This document shows positions 36,401 to 43,434 of a stretch of 64,000 bases of DNA, one piece after another (the stretch's first letter is position 1; the number at the start of each line of letters is the position of its first letter). This DNA comes from Streptomyces coelicoflavus. Its GTDB lineage: Bacteria > Actinomycetota > Actinomycetes > Streptomycetales > Streptomycetaceae. The position numbers and the translations under genes are program-made. The stretch lies in contig NZ_BEWB01000002.1 of the NCBI RefSeq assembly GCF_003112555.1, positions 372,001 to 436,000 on the forward strand, in the 5' to 3' direction. The notes beneath the pieces are model-generated. The model was not told the DNA's origin, searched no databases, and worked only from the letters and a program-made list of their open reading frames with translations.

Positions 36401-37484
36401 GCGGGCACGGGCCGGGGCCGACCAGCCGCACGAGCACGAGGCCGTCGCCGGGGTCGAGACCGGGCCGACGCCGGAGCAGGAGGCGGACACCGAGTCCGAG
36501 GCCGAGGTCGCCGCCGAGGTGGCCGAGCCGGTCGCCCTCCCGGCGCCCGACTTCAGCGCGGACGAGGAGCTGTACAGCAGCGCCGCCGAGGCCGAGGCCG
36601 CCGCCACGCGCGGTCGCGGCCGGCGCCGCGCGAGCCGTCGGGCGTCCGCCCCGGCGGGTGCGCCCAAGGCCGCCAAGGGCGAGACGGCGAAGGCCGGGAC
36701 CGCCAAGGGCGAGACGGCCGGGCGTGAGACGGCGAAGGCCGAGGCCGTGCCCTCCGAGGGGCCGACGGCGCAGGACGTCACGGTGAAGGACGAGGTCGAG
36801 CGTCCCGTGCGGCGCGAGCCCGCCGCCGAGGTGCTGGCCGAGCCCGCCGCCGTCGAGGACGCCGTCTCCGGCGCCCCGGCCCCGGCTCCGGCCGAGTCCC
36901 CGGCGCCCGCGTCGGACGAGGCCGCGCCCAAGGGCCGTACCCGCCGCCGGGCCACCCGGAAGGTGTCCGCACCGGCCGGTTCGCCCGAGGGCGCCGAGGC
37001 CGCCGTACTGACGGTCCCGGAGACGGCCGGCACGGTGGCCCCGGTGGCCGAGCAGCCGGCCGAGCCCGAGCAGGCGCCGGAGGCCCCGGCCGCCGGCGAG
37101 GTGGCCGAGAGCGCGGCCCCGGCCCGTCCGCGGCGCCGCGCGGTGCGCAAGCCCACCACGTCCACCGCGTCCGAGGAGGCGGCCGTCACGGTCGTCCCGT
37201 CGGCCGCGGCGGACGCCCCGGAGGCGGAGGGCGCCGCGGAGGAGGCGGCCCCGGCCAAGAAGGCGGCGGCCCGCAAGACGGCCAAGAAGGCGACGGCGAA
37301 GAAGGCCGCCACCAAGAAGACCGCGGCCAAGAAGACGACGACCGCGAAGAAGGCCACCGCCAAGAAGGCGGCCAAGACGACGACCGCCAAGAAGGCCACG
37401 GCCAAGAAGACGGCGTCGAAGAAGACCGCGGCGGCCGCCCAGCAGGCACCGTCGTCGGTCACGGCCGCCACCGACGAGGGCTGA
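33420..37484 (+). CDS. rne: Ribonuclease E/G with long disordered arms
   Basis: Endoribonuclease that starts mRNA decay and processes rRNA and tRNA precursors. The 1354-residue protein resembles the Streptomyces RNase ES, with the catalytic core in the middle: S1 domain about 565-640 (VLEDGVLVEHY, GNVYLGKVQNVLPSMEAAFIDIG), the first catalytic aspartate in VVIDVNTG near 860, the second in DFIDM near 908, and a CVHCNGRG zinc-link near 966. The N-terminal ~560 residues and the C-terminal ~360 are Ala/Pro/Glu/Arg-rich and disordered, holding repeated KGRTRRRATR blocks (near 132, 186 and 1170) and a lysine/alanine histone-H1-like tail (1279-1340). ATG at 33420 has GGGAG about 11 bases upstream. 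Confidence 0.96.
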   Translation: MLEPTEPTESSTTSTDSESNTPSDTLPPRRRRRAASRPAGPPSGGSEAPAETVAPAEPAPAEATEAPAPAPEAAAPARPRRRAVRRASAPAGAPAQPETAETVVPATPAAETPTQAEEPAGTAEAATDDAAPKGRTRRRATRSVTSATETAAAEPAAAVAPEPVAAPEPVEAPAAEETEAESAAPKGRTRRRATRRVSAPAEAPAEAAAEASEPAAAPEPAKAVKSTKAAKTTQAAEPAASAAPAETAESGDEAAPRRARRRSTRKAASGFAAPAQTAGASDEADAPKRPSRPAVAVFQAPVFAEPQFQTPERAAAEAAAEAAGAEPVKPAEESAQAPEEQPAGSRRRRKRRGAAAEEAAEERATAAVTRSEPEAEPQAADETETEAESDASGDDHDHDDADGYEESGSRRRRRRGGRRRRRGDAADGDLTDGEVEHTAAEQADRADQDAADTAEQAEEDAEESEETSGESGGSSSSRRRRRRRRRAGDGSGEGDSSADDPERTVVKVREPRPAREKSEPSDEVQSIKGSTRLEAKKQRRREGREQGRRRVPIITEAEFLARREAVERVMVVRQHGERTQIGVLEDGVLVEHYVNKEQATSYVGNVYLGKVQNVLPSMEAAFIDIGKGRNAVLYAGEVNFEALGMANGPRRIESALKSGQSVLVQVTKDPIGHKGARLTSQVSLPGRYLVYVPEGSMTGISRKLPDTERSRLKTILKKIVPEDAGVIVRTAAEGASEDELRRDVERLQSQWEDIQKKAKGGSAGAPTLLYGEPDMTVRVVRDIFNEDFSKVVVSGDDAWQTIHGYVSHVAPDLAERLSRWTSEVDVFATYRIDEQLAKALDRKVWLPSGGSLVIDRTEAMVVIDVNTGKFTGQGGNLEETVTRNNLEAAEEIVRQLRLRDLGGIIVIDFIDMVLESNRDLVLRRLLECLGRDRTKHQVAEVTSLGLVQMTRKRVGQGLLESFSETCVHCNGRGVIVHLDQPSAAGGGGGGKRRKRARAGADQPHEHEAVAGVETGPTPEQEADTESEAEVAAEVAEPVALPAPDFSADEELYSSAAEAEAAATRGRGRRRASRRASAPAGAPKAAKGETAKAGTAKGETAGRETAKAEAVPSEGPTAQDVTVKDEVERPVRREPAAEVLAEPAAVEDAVSGAPAPAPAESPAPASDEAAPKGRTRRRATRKVSAPAGSPEGAEAAVLTVPETAGTVAPVAEQPAEPEQAPEAPAAGEVAESAAPARPRRRAVRKPTTSTASEEAAVTVVPSAAADAPEAEGAAEEAAPAKKAAARKTAKKATAKKAATKKTAAKKTTTAKKATAKKAAKTTTAKKATAKKTASKKTAAAAQQAPSSVTAATDEG

Positions 37485-37533
37485 TCCGGCACCCGCCCGG
37501 TCCGGCACCCGCCTGATCCGGTACGTGTCGCAA

Positions 37534-37582
37534 AACGTGTGGCCCCGTCCGTTCGGATTCCGTTCGGACGGGGCCGCACGTT
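37534..37582 (+). terminator. Terminator of rne
   Basis: An 18-bp stem (AACGTGTGGCCCCGTCCG with one G-U) around a 13-base loop, ending in TTTCC. It is one of the strongest hairpins in the window. Confidence 0.9.
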
Positions 37583-37648
37583 TCCCCGGCCGCCCTCCGG
37601 CGCATCATCAACGACAGCCGGGTGTCCCCGGCGAGGAGAGGAGACCGC

Positions 37649-38710
37649 GTGCCGGTACTGACCAGGCTCATCCCCTCGCCGCTCGTCGTGGACGTCCGGC
37701 CGGGTGCCCTGGACGACCTGGCGAGCGTCCTCGCGGACCAGCGGATCTCGCAGTCCGGGATGCTGGCCGTGGCGATCAGCGACGGCTCGGGGGCCCGGCT
37801 GCGCAGGCGCCTCGAGCCGTCCCTGCCCGGCGCCGACTGGTTCGAGGTCGGCGGCGGCACCATCGACGACGCGGTGCGCCTCGCCGACGGCATGAAGTCG
37901 GGGCGCTACGACGCGGTCGTCGGCCTCGGCGGCGGCAAGGTCATCGACTGCGCCAAGTTCGCCGCGGCCCGCGTGGGCCTGCCCATGGTCGCGGTGGCCA
38001 CCAACCTGTCCCACGACGGCATCTGCTCGCCGGTCTCGATCCTCGACAACGACGCGGGCCGCGGTTCGTACGGCGTGCCGACGCCCATCGCGCTCGTCGT
38101 CGACCTGGCGGTGATCCGCGAGGCGCCGATCCGGTTCGTGCGCTCCGGGATCGGCGACGCCGTCTCCAACGTCTCCGCGGTGGCCGACTGGGAGCTGGCC
38201 CACCGGGTGAACGGTGAGAAGGTCGACGGACTCGCCGCCGCCCTCGCCCGGCAGGCCGGTGAGGCCGTGCTCCGCCACCCCGGCGGCTGCGGCGACGACG
38301 GGTTCCTGACCGTGCTCACCGAGGGCCTGGTGCTGTCCGGCATCGCCATGACCATCGCCGGGCACACCCGCCCCTCGTCCGGCGCCTGCCACGAGATCAG
38401 CCACGCCCTCGACCTGCTGTACCCCGGGCGCGCGGCCAGCCACGGGGAGCAGGTGGGCATCGGCGCGGCCTTCGCGACGTATCTGCGCGGCGACCGGGAG
38501 GGCTCCCTGCTGATGGCGGACACCCTGCGCCGGCACGGGCTGCCCGTGGTGGCCCGGGAGATCGGGTTCGGCGACGAGGAGTTCGTGCGGGCCGTGCAGT
38601 TCGCGCCGCGGACCCGGCCCGGCCGGTACACGGTGCTGGAGCACCTCGACCTGTCGCCCGCGCGGGCGGGGGAGGCGTACGCCGAGTACGTCGCGGCGGT
38701 CTCCGGCTGA
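37649..38710 (+). CDS. Glycerol-1-phosphate dehydrogenase-like (iron/zinc alcohol dehydrogenase family)
   Basis: A 353-residue member of the dehydroquinate synthase-like/iron-containing alcohol dehydrogenase superfamily, closest to NAD(P)-linked sn-glycerol-1-phosphate dehydrogenases (EgsA/AraM). GLGGGKVIDCAKFAA is the nucleotide-binding motif, NLSHDGICSPVSIL contains the conserved SHDGI, and the metal ligands are an Asp in SGIGDAVSN, His in GACHEISHALD and His in AASHGEQVG. The enzyme would make sn-glycerol-1-phosphate from dihydroxyacetone phosphate; that activity is inferred. GTG at 37649 has GAGGAGAGGAGA upstream. It sits between rne and rplU, with its own terminator-isolated unit, and may supply lipid or glycopolymer precursors. 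Confidence 0.85.
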   Translation: MPVLTRLIPSPLVVDVRPGALDDLASVLADQRISQSGMLAVAISDGSGARLRRRLEPSLPGADWFEVGGGTIDDAVRLADGMKSGRYDAVVGLGGGKVIDCAKFAAARVGLPMVAVATNLSHDGICSPVSILDNDAGRGSYGVPTPIALVVDLAVIREAPIRFVRSGIGDAVSNVSAVADWELAHRVNGEKVDGLAAALARQAGEAVLRHPGGCGDDGFLTVLTEGLVLSGIAMTIAGHTRPSSGACHEISHALDLLYPGRAASHGEQVGIGAAFATYLRGDREGSLLMADTLRRHGLPVVAREIGFGDEEFVRAVQFAPRTRPGRYTVLEHLDLSPARAGEAYAEYVAAVSG

Positions 38711-38725
38711 AGCGCGGGGCCCGGT

Positions 38726-38754
38726 TTGACCCCTGTCGTGCGGGCCCGTAATCT
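38726..38754 (+). promoter_or_regulatory. Promoter of the rplU-rpmA operon
   Basis: TTGACC (38726-38731), 17 bases, TAATCT (38749-38754), a near-consensus housekeeping promoter. A start near 38761 gives a leader of about 150 bases before rplU, which may hold a ribosomal-protein control structure that I could not define. Confidence 0.75.
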
Positions 38755-38910
38755 TGACCGTCGGCGTGTCGACTGACGCGTCACATCCCCGTAAACCTCT
38801 TTCCTTCCGGGTGTGCGCCCTCGCGGGCCCCGTTCGGGAGAGGCCGTCCGTGTGTCACCGGGTGGCTGGACTGCGGGGGTGCCGTTCCATAGCGAGAGAG
38901 TGAGATCCGC

Positions 38911-39231
38911 GTGTACGCCATCGTGCGCAGCGGTGGTCGCCAGCACAAGGTTGCTGTCGGCGACATCGTTGAGGTTGACAAGATTTCCACCGCCCAGGTC
39001 GGCGACACGGTCGAGCTCTCGACCCTGCTCGTCGTCGACGGCGACGCTGTGACCAGTGACCCGTGGGTGCTGGCCGGCATCAAGGTCCAGGCCGAGGTCG
39101 TGGACCACCACAAGGGCCAGAAGATCGACATTCTGCGCTACAAGAACAAGACCGGCTACCGCCGTCGTCAGGGCCACCGCCAGCAGTACACGGCGATCAA
39201 GGTCACTGAGATCCCCGCGGCTGCGAAGTAA
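38911..39231 (+). CDS. rplU: Ribosomal protein L21
   Basis: Large-subunit ribosomal protein. The 106-residue sequence [43 protein letters not shown] and [16 protein letters not shown] is diagnostic. GTG at 38911 follows a purine-rich GAGAGAGTGAG. It is the first gene of the classical rplU-rpmA-obg order and lies downstream of a strong promoter with a long leader. Confidence 0.98.
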   Translation: MYAIVRSGGRQHKVAVGDIVEVDKISTAQVGDTVELSTLLVVDGDAVTSDPWVLAGIKVQAEVVDHHKGQKIDILRYKNKTGYRRRQGHRQQYTAIKVTEIPAAAK

Positions 39232-39245
39232 GGGACTGAGGAGAC

Positions 39246-39500
39246 ATGGCACACAAGAAGGGCGCATCGTCCACCCGGAACGGTCGCGACTCGAATGCCC
39301 AGCGGCTCGGCGTGAAGCGCTTCGGCGGTCAGGCCGTCAACGCGGGTGAGATCCTGGTCCGCCAGCGTGGCACCCACTTCCACCCGGGCGCCGGTGTCGG
39401 CCGCGGTGGCGACGACACGCTGTTCGCCCTGGAGGCCGGTGCGGTGCAGTTCGGCACCCACCGCGGCCGCAAGGTCGTGAACATCGTCCCGGTCGCCTGA
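39246..39500 (+). CDS. rpmA: Ribosomal protein L27
   Basis: Large-subunit protein whose N-terminus reaches the peptidyl-transferase centre. [24 protein letters not shown] and [23 protein letters not shown] are invariant in the family; 84 residues is normal. The N-terminus starts directly with the functional AHKKG, without the cleavable extension found in Firmicutes. GAGGAGA lies five bases before the ATG, 14 bases after the rplU stop. A terminator-like hairpin precedes obg. Confidence 0.99.
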   Translation: MAHKKGASSTRNGRDSNAQRLGVKRFGGQAVNAGEILVRQRGTHFHPGAGVGRGGDDTLFALEAGAVQFGTHRGRKVVNIVPVA

Positions 39501-39516
39501 CCGGACACTTTCGCGA

Positions 39517-39554
39517 GGCGGGCCTCACTTCCCCCACGGGAAGTGGGTCCGCCT
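39517..39554 (+). terminator. Terminator-like hairpin between rpmA and obg
   Basis: GGCGGGCCTCACTTCCC pairs with GGGAAGTGGGTCCGCC with one bulge and one G-U around CCAC, followed by TTTCGCG. It may partly uncouple obg from the ribosomal-protein operon. Confidence 0.75.
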
Positions 39555-39610
39555 TTCGCGTGTTACCCAAGAGACATTCCCGCAGTAGGCAGTAACTGGA
39601 GGCACATCCC

Positions 39611-41047
39611 ATGACCACCTTCGTGGACCGCGTCGAACTGCACGTCGCCGCGGGTAACGGAGGCCACGGCTGTGCCTCCGTCCACCGTGAGAAGTTCAAG
39701 CCGCTCGGCGGCCCGGACGGCGGCAACGGCGGCCGGGGCGGCGACGTGATCCTCACCGTGGACCAGTCGGTGACCACGCTCCTCGACTACCACCACTCCC
39801 CGCACCGCAAGGCCACCAACGGCAAGCCCGGCGAGGGCGGCAACCGCTCCGGCAAGGACGGCCAGGACCTGGTCCTGCCCGTGCCCGACGGCACCGTCGT
39901 CCTCGACGGCGCGGGCAACGTGCTCGCCGACCTGGTCGGCCACGGCACCTCCTACGTCGCCGCACAGGGCGGCCGGGGCGGCCTCGGCAACGCGGCGCTG
40001 GCCTCCGCGCGCCGCAAGGCCCCCGGTTTCGCGCTGCTCGGCGAGCCCGGCGACCTCCAGGACATCCACCTGGAGCTGAAGACCGTCGCCGACGTGGCGC
40101 TGGTCGGCTACCCGAGCGCCGGCAAGTCCTCGCTGATCTCCGTGCTGAGCGCGGCCAAGCCGAAGATCGCCGACTACCCCTTCACGACGCTCGTCCCCAA
40201 CCTGGGCGTGGTGACGGCCGGCGAGACCGTGTACACCGTCGCCGACGTCCCCGGCCTCATCCCCGGCGCCAGCCAGGGCAAGGGCCTCGGCCTGGAGTTC
40301 CTGCGGCACGTGGAGCGGTGCAGCGTGCTGGTGCACGTCCTGGACACGGCGACACTGGAGTCCGAGCGCGACCCGCTCTCCGACCTGGACATCATCGAGG
40401 CGGAGCTGCGCGAGTACGGCGGCCTGGACAACCGGCCCCGGATCGTCGTCCTCAACAAGATCGACGTGCCCGACGGCAAGGACCTCGCCGAGATGGTCCG
40501 CCCCGACCTGGAGGCGCGCGGCTACCGGGTCTTCGAGGTGTCGGCCGTGGCCCACATGGGCCTCAGGGAGCTGTCCTTCGCGCTGGCCGAACTGGTCGCC
40601 ACGGCGCGTGCCGCCCGCCCGAAGGAGGAGGCCACGCGCATCGTCATCCGGCCCAAGGCCGTGGACGACGCCGGCTTCACCGTCACCCGCGAGGAGGACG
40701 GCCTGTTCCGCGTGCGCGGCGAGAAGCCCGAGCGCTGGGTGCGCCAGACCGACTTCAACAACGACGAGGCCGTCGGCTACCTCTCCGACCGGCTCAACCG
40801 CCTCGGTGTCGAGGACAAGCTGATGAAGGCGGGCGCCCGCAACGGCGACGGCGTCGCCATCGGCCCCGAGGACAACGCGGTCGTCTTCGACTGGGAGCCC
40901 TCGGTCACCGCCGGTGCCGAGATGCTCGGGCGCCGCGGCGAGGACCACCGCTTCGAGGCGCCCCGCCCCGCCGCGCAGCGCCGCCGCGACCGCGAGGCCG
41001 AACGGGACGAGGCCCAGCAGGAGTTCGACGGCTTCGAGCCGTTCTGA
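39611..41047 (+). CDS. obgE: Obg family GTPase
   Basis: GTPase of large-subunit ribosome maturation; in Streptomyces Obg influences the onset of aerial growth and sporulation. At 478 residues it has the size I recall for S. coelicolor Obg. The N-terminal glycine-rich Obg fold (residues 1-158) contains [16 protein letters not shown] and GGRGGLGNA; the G domain has Walker [11 protein letters not shown] (near 165), DVPGLIPGA, and NKID; the C-terminal OCT domain follows (about 345-425), with an acidic tail ending in [11 protein letters not shown] at 39611 has GGAGG eight bases upstream. Confidence 0.98.
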   Translation: MTTFVDRVELHVAAGNGGHGCASVHREKFKPLGGPDGGNGGRGGDVILTVDQSVTTLLDYHHSPHRKATNGKPGEGGNRSGKDGQDLVLPVPDGTVVLDGAGNVLADLVGHGTSYVAAQGGRGGLGNAALASARRKAPGFALLGEPGDLQDIHLELKTVADVALVGYPSAGKSSLISVLSAAKPKIADYPFTTLVPNLGVVTAGETVYTVADVPGLIPGASQGKGLGLEFLRHVERCSVLVHVLDTATLESERDPLSDLDIIEAELREYGGLDNRPRIVVLNKIDVPDGKDLAEMVRPDLEARGYRVFEVSAVAHMGLRELSFALAELVATARAARPKEEATRIVIRPKAVDDAGFTVTREEDGLFRVRGEKPERWVRQTDFNNDEAVGYLSDRLNRLGVEDKLMKAGARNGDGVAIGPEDNAVVFDWEPSVTAGAEMLGRRGEDHRFEAPRPAAQRRRDREAERDEAQQEFDGFEPF

Positions 41048-41292
41048 CGCCTCTGCGACAGCCCCGCGCGGCGCCGTCCGGCCGGACGGTGACGACGCGC
41101 ACAGCCGCCCGTGGAACCCCGGTCCCGCGGGCGGCATCTTGCTGTTCACAGGGTTACACAGGTGTGTCGGGCTCGTGACCCGCAGTCGAGCGCCCGTGTG
41201 TACTTTGTGAGGAGTATGTGGCCGCACGTGTGGCCAGGGGTGGGGGGGACGGCGGTGACCAGCCGCCTCCGGGAGCAGAGAGAAGCCGAAAA

Positions 41293-43332
41293 GTGAAGAT
41301 CGCATTCCTCGTTCGGGATCTGTGCCACATGGGGGGCGTGGTCAGCGCCACGCAGAACCTCGCCGGGGCCCTGGCCGAGCGCCACGACGTCGAGATCGTG
41401 GCGCTGCGCAAGGTGCGCGACGAGTCGTACTTCCCGCTGGACCCGCGGGTGAGGGTCCGGGCGCTCACCGACATGCGGCCGCACTCCCCGGTGTCCGACG
41501 TGGACGATCCGCTGTCCGACAAGTTCCCGCTGATCTACCCGCTCAACGCCGGTGCCAAGACGCCGGTGGTGAGCCGGCTCGCGGAGCTGCGGCTCCTGGA
41601 GTACCTCGACACCACCGACGCCGACGTGGTCGTCAGCTCCAGCCCGCGCAACACGATCATGCTGGCGCAGGCGCCCGGTGACTACCTGAAGGTCACCCAG
41701 GAGCACTCGATGCCCGCCATCTACGCCACGGACATCAAGCAGCGCCTCTTCCCGGCCTACCGCCACCTGGACGCCCTCACCGCGCTCACCCCGGAGGAGG
41801 TCGCCGCGCTCGCCCGGCAGGTGCCTGCGGTGCGCAACCGCCTGGCGGTGATGCCCAACTGCGTGCCCGCCTCCACGATCCGCTCCAGCGGCACCAACAA
41901 GGTGGTCGTCTCCGCCGGTCACCTGACCGACAACAAGAACCACGCCCTGCTGATCGAGGCCTTCGCCAAGGTCCACGCCGTCGCTCCGGAGTGGACCCTG
42001 CGCATCTACGGCCACGGCGCCGAGAAGAAGAAGCTGCGGACCCGCATCGAGGAACTGGGGCTGTCCAACAGCATCCTGCTGATGGGTCAGACCTCGCCCG
42101 TCACCCCGGAGTTCGGCAAGGCATCGATCTTCGTGCTGCCCTCCAAGCGGGAGGCGTTCGGCAACGTCCTGGTCGAGGCGATGGCCGCCGGACTGCCCGT
42201 CGTCGCCACCGACGCCGACCACGGGCCGCGCAACGTCCTCACCGACGGCGAGGACGGGCTGATCGTCCCGCGCGGCGACGTGGAGGCGATGGCCGACGCG
42301 ATCCGGCGCCTGGTCCAGGACGACGAACTGCGCCTGAAGATGGGCGCCGCCGGCATCCGCAACGCCGAGAACTTCCACGAGCGGGCCAGCCGCGAGCGCT
42401 TCGAGGGCATCCTCGAGGAGGCCTTCGCCCGCAAGGAGCTGCCCCGCCGCGCCACCGCCCGGGTCGACCGGGAGGGCTCGGTCCACGTCGCCGTGGGAGC
42501 GCTGCCGCCGAGCGCCGGGCAGGCCGACCTCGTCCTGCGCAAGGGCGCCGCCGGCGCCGCGGAGCACCGCTTCCCGTTCTCCGCCGCGGGCGAGGCCGTC
42601 GTGCCCTGGGACGCCGGGGTGCCGAACGGTACCTGGGAGCTGGCCCTGGCCACCCGGGAGGGCGAGCGCGAGGTGGCGCTCACCACCGACGGCTACGGCT
42701 GCGACACCCGGGACCTGCTCGCCGTACCGCTGCCGCGCGTACAGGGGCCGTCCCTGGCGCTGATGCTGCCGCACCTGCACGAGGACGGCGGGCTGCGGCT
42801 GCGCAGCGCGCTGCGCGAGGTGCACGCCGAGGTCGGACCGGTCGCGGTCGACGACCGGACCATCGCCGTACGCGCCGAGCTGTGGGGCGCGCGGCCCGCC
42901 GCGGGCGCCGTCGTGGAGGCCGTGCACCGGCGGGACAAGGAGCGGGTGCTGACCTTCCCGCTGCGCGACGAGGGCGACGGCTGGGTCGCCGTCGACGTCG
43001 ACTGCGCCACCCTGGTGCGGGAACACACCGACGACGACGAGAAGGAAGTCATCTGGGACCTGTCGCTGCGCACCGCGGCCGACGCGCCCCGGGTGCCGCT
43101 GGCCAAGCTGGGCACCGACGTGCTCCAGCCGATCAACGTGTTCACCTTCCCCCGCCCGGTGCTCAGCGAGCCCGTCGGCTCCCCGCCGACCGTGCTGACC
43201 CGCGCGGTGCGCAAGTCCCGCCGGGCGATGGGCCAGACGCCCGCCCCGCTGCCGCCCACCCGCCGGCGCACCGAGCTGCGGCCCTACTTCACGGCCGCGT
43301 GCCAGCTCTCGGTGAAGACCGTACGGCTCTGA
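41293..43332 (+). CDS. GT4-family glycosyltransferase with extra C-terminal region
   Basis: A 679-residue protein. The N-terminal ~380 residues are a GT-B retaining glycosyltransferase: KIAFLVRDLCHMGGVVSATQ opens the first Rossmann domain, VVSAGHLTDNKNHALLIEAFAKV the second, and SKREAFGNVLVEAMAAGLPV (near 285) contains the ExxxxxxxE nucleotide-sugar motif. Residues about 385-679 form repeated beta-rich segments of unknown fold (SAAGEAVVPWDAGVPNGTWE), perhaps carbohydrate-binding. The start is GTG at 41293, overlapping a short ORF; an upstream in-frame GTG at 41218, three bases after GAGGAG, would add 25 residues. It leads the teichoic-acid-like cluster and converges with the next gene at a strong terminator. 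Confidence 0.87.
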   Translation: MKIAFLVRDLCHMGGVVSATQNLAGALAERHDVEIVALRKVRDESYFPLDPRVRVRALTDMRPHSPVSDVDDPLSDKFPLIYPLNAGAKTPVVSRLAELRLLEYLDTTDADVVVSSSPRNTIMLAQAPGDYLKVTQEHSMPAIYATDIKQRLFPAYRHLDALTALTPEEVAALARQVPAVRNRLAVMPNCVPASTIRSSGTNKVVVSAGHLTDNKNHALLIEAFAKVHAVAPEWTLRIYGHGAEKKKLRTRIEELGLSNSILLMGQTSPVTPEFGKASIFVLPSKREAFGNVLVEAMAAGLPVVATDADHGPRNVLTDGEDGLIVPRGDVEAMADAIRRLVQDDELRLKMGAAGIRNAENFHERASRERFEGILEEAFARKELPRRATARVDREGSVHVAVGALPPSAGQADLVLRKGAAGAAEHRFPFSAAGEAVVPWDAGVPNGTWELALATREGEREVALTTDGYGCDTRDLLAVPLPRVQGPSLALMLPHLHEDGGLRLRSALREVHAEVGPVAVDDRTIAVRAELWGARPAAGAVVEAVHRRDKERVLTFPLRDEGDGWVAVDVDCATLVREHTDDDEKEVIWDLSLRTAADAPRVPLAKLGTDVLQPINVFTFPRPVLSEPVGSPPTVLTRAVRKSRRAMGQTPAPLPPTRRRTELRPYFTAACQLSVKTVRL

Positions 43333-43371
43333 CGCCGGCCGCGGACGCCGTGGTCGGAGCGGACGCAAAAA

Positions 43372-43413
43372 GGGGCGGGGCCCGGAGGAAGGTGATCCTC
43401 CGGGCCCCGCCCC
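43372..43413. terminator. Bidirectional terminator between convergent glycosyltransferase genes
   Basis: An 18-bp perfect stem (GGGGCGGGGCCCGGAGGA and complement) around AGGTGA. Five A's on its left side give a T-run for the minus-strand gene. Confidence 0.92.
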
Positions 43414-43434
43414 GTTCGCCTTCGCTGCGGCGGC

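Noticed and set aside
33468..37508. Open frame of 1346 codons antisense to rne
   Set aside because: Its Gly/Leu/Arg composition is the mirror of the repetitive rne coding sequence; no start site or domain is recognisable.
38755..38910. Named ribosomal-protein leader RNA before rplU
   Set aside because: The leader is long enough and has GC-rich inverted segments, but I could not match them to a specific known leader fold.
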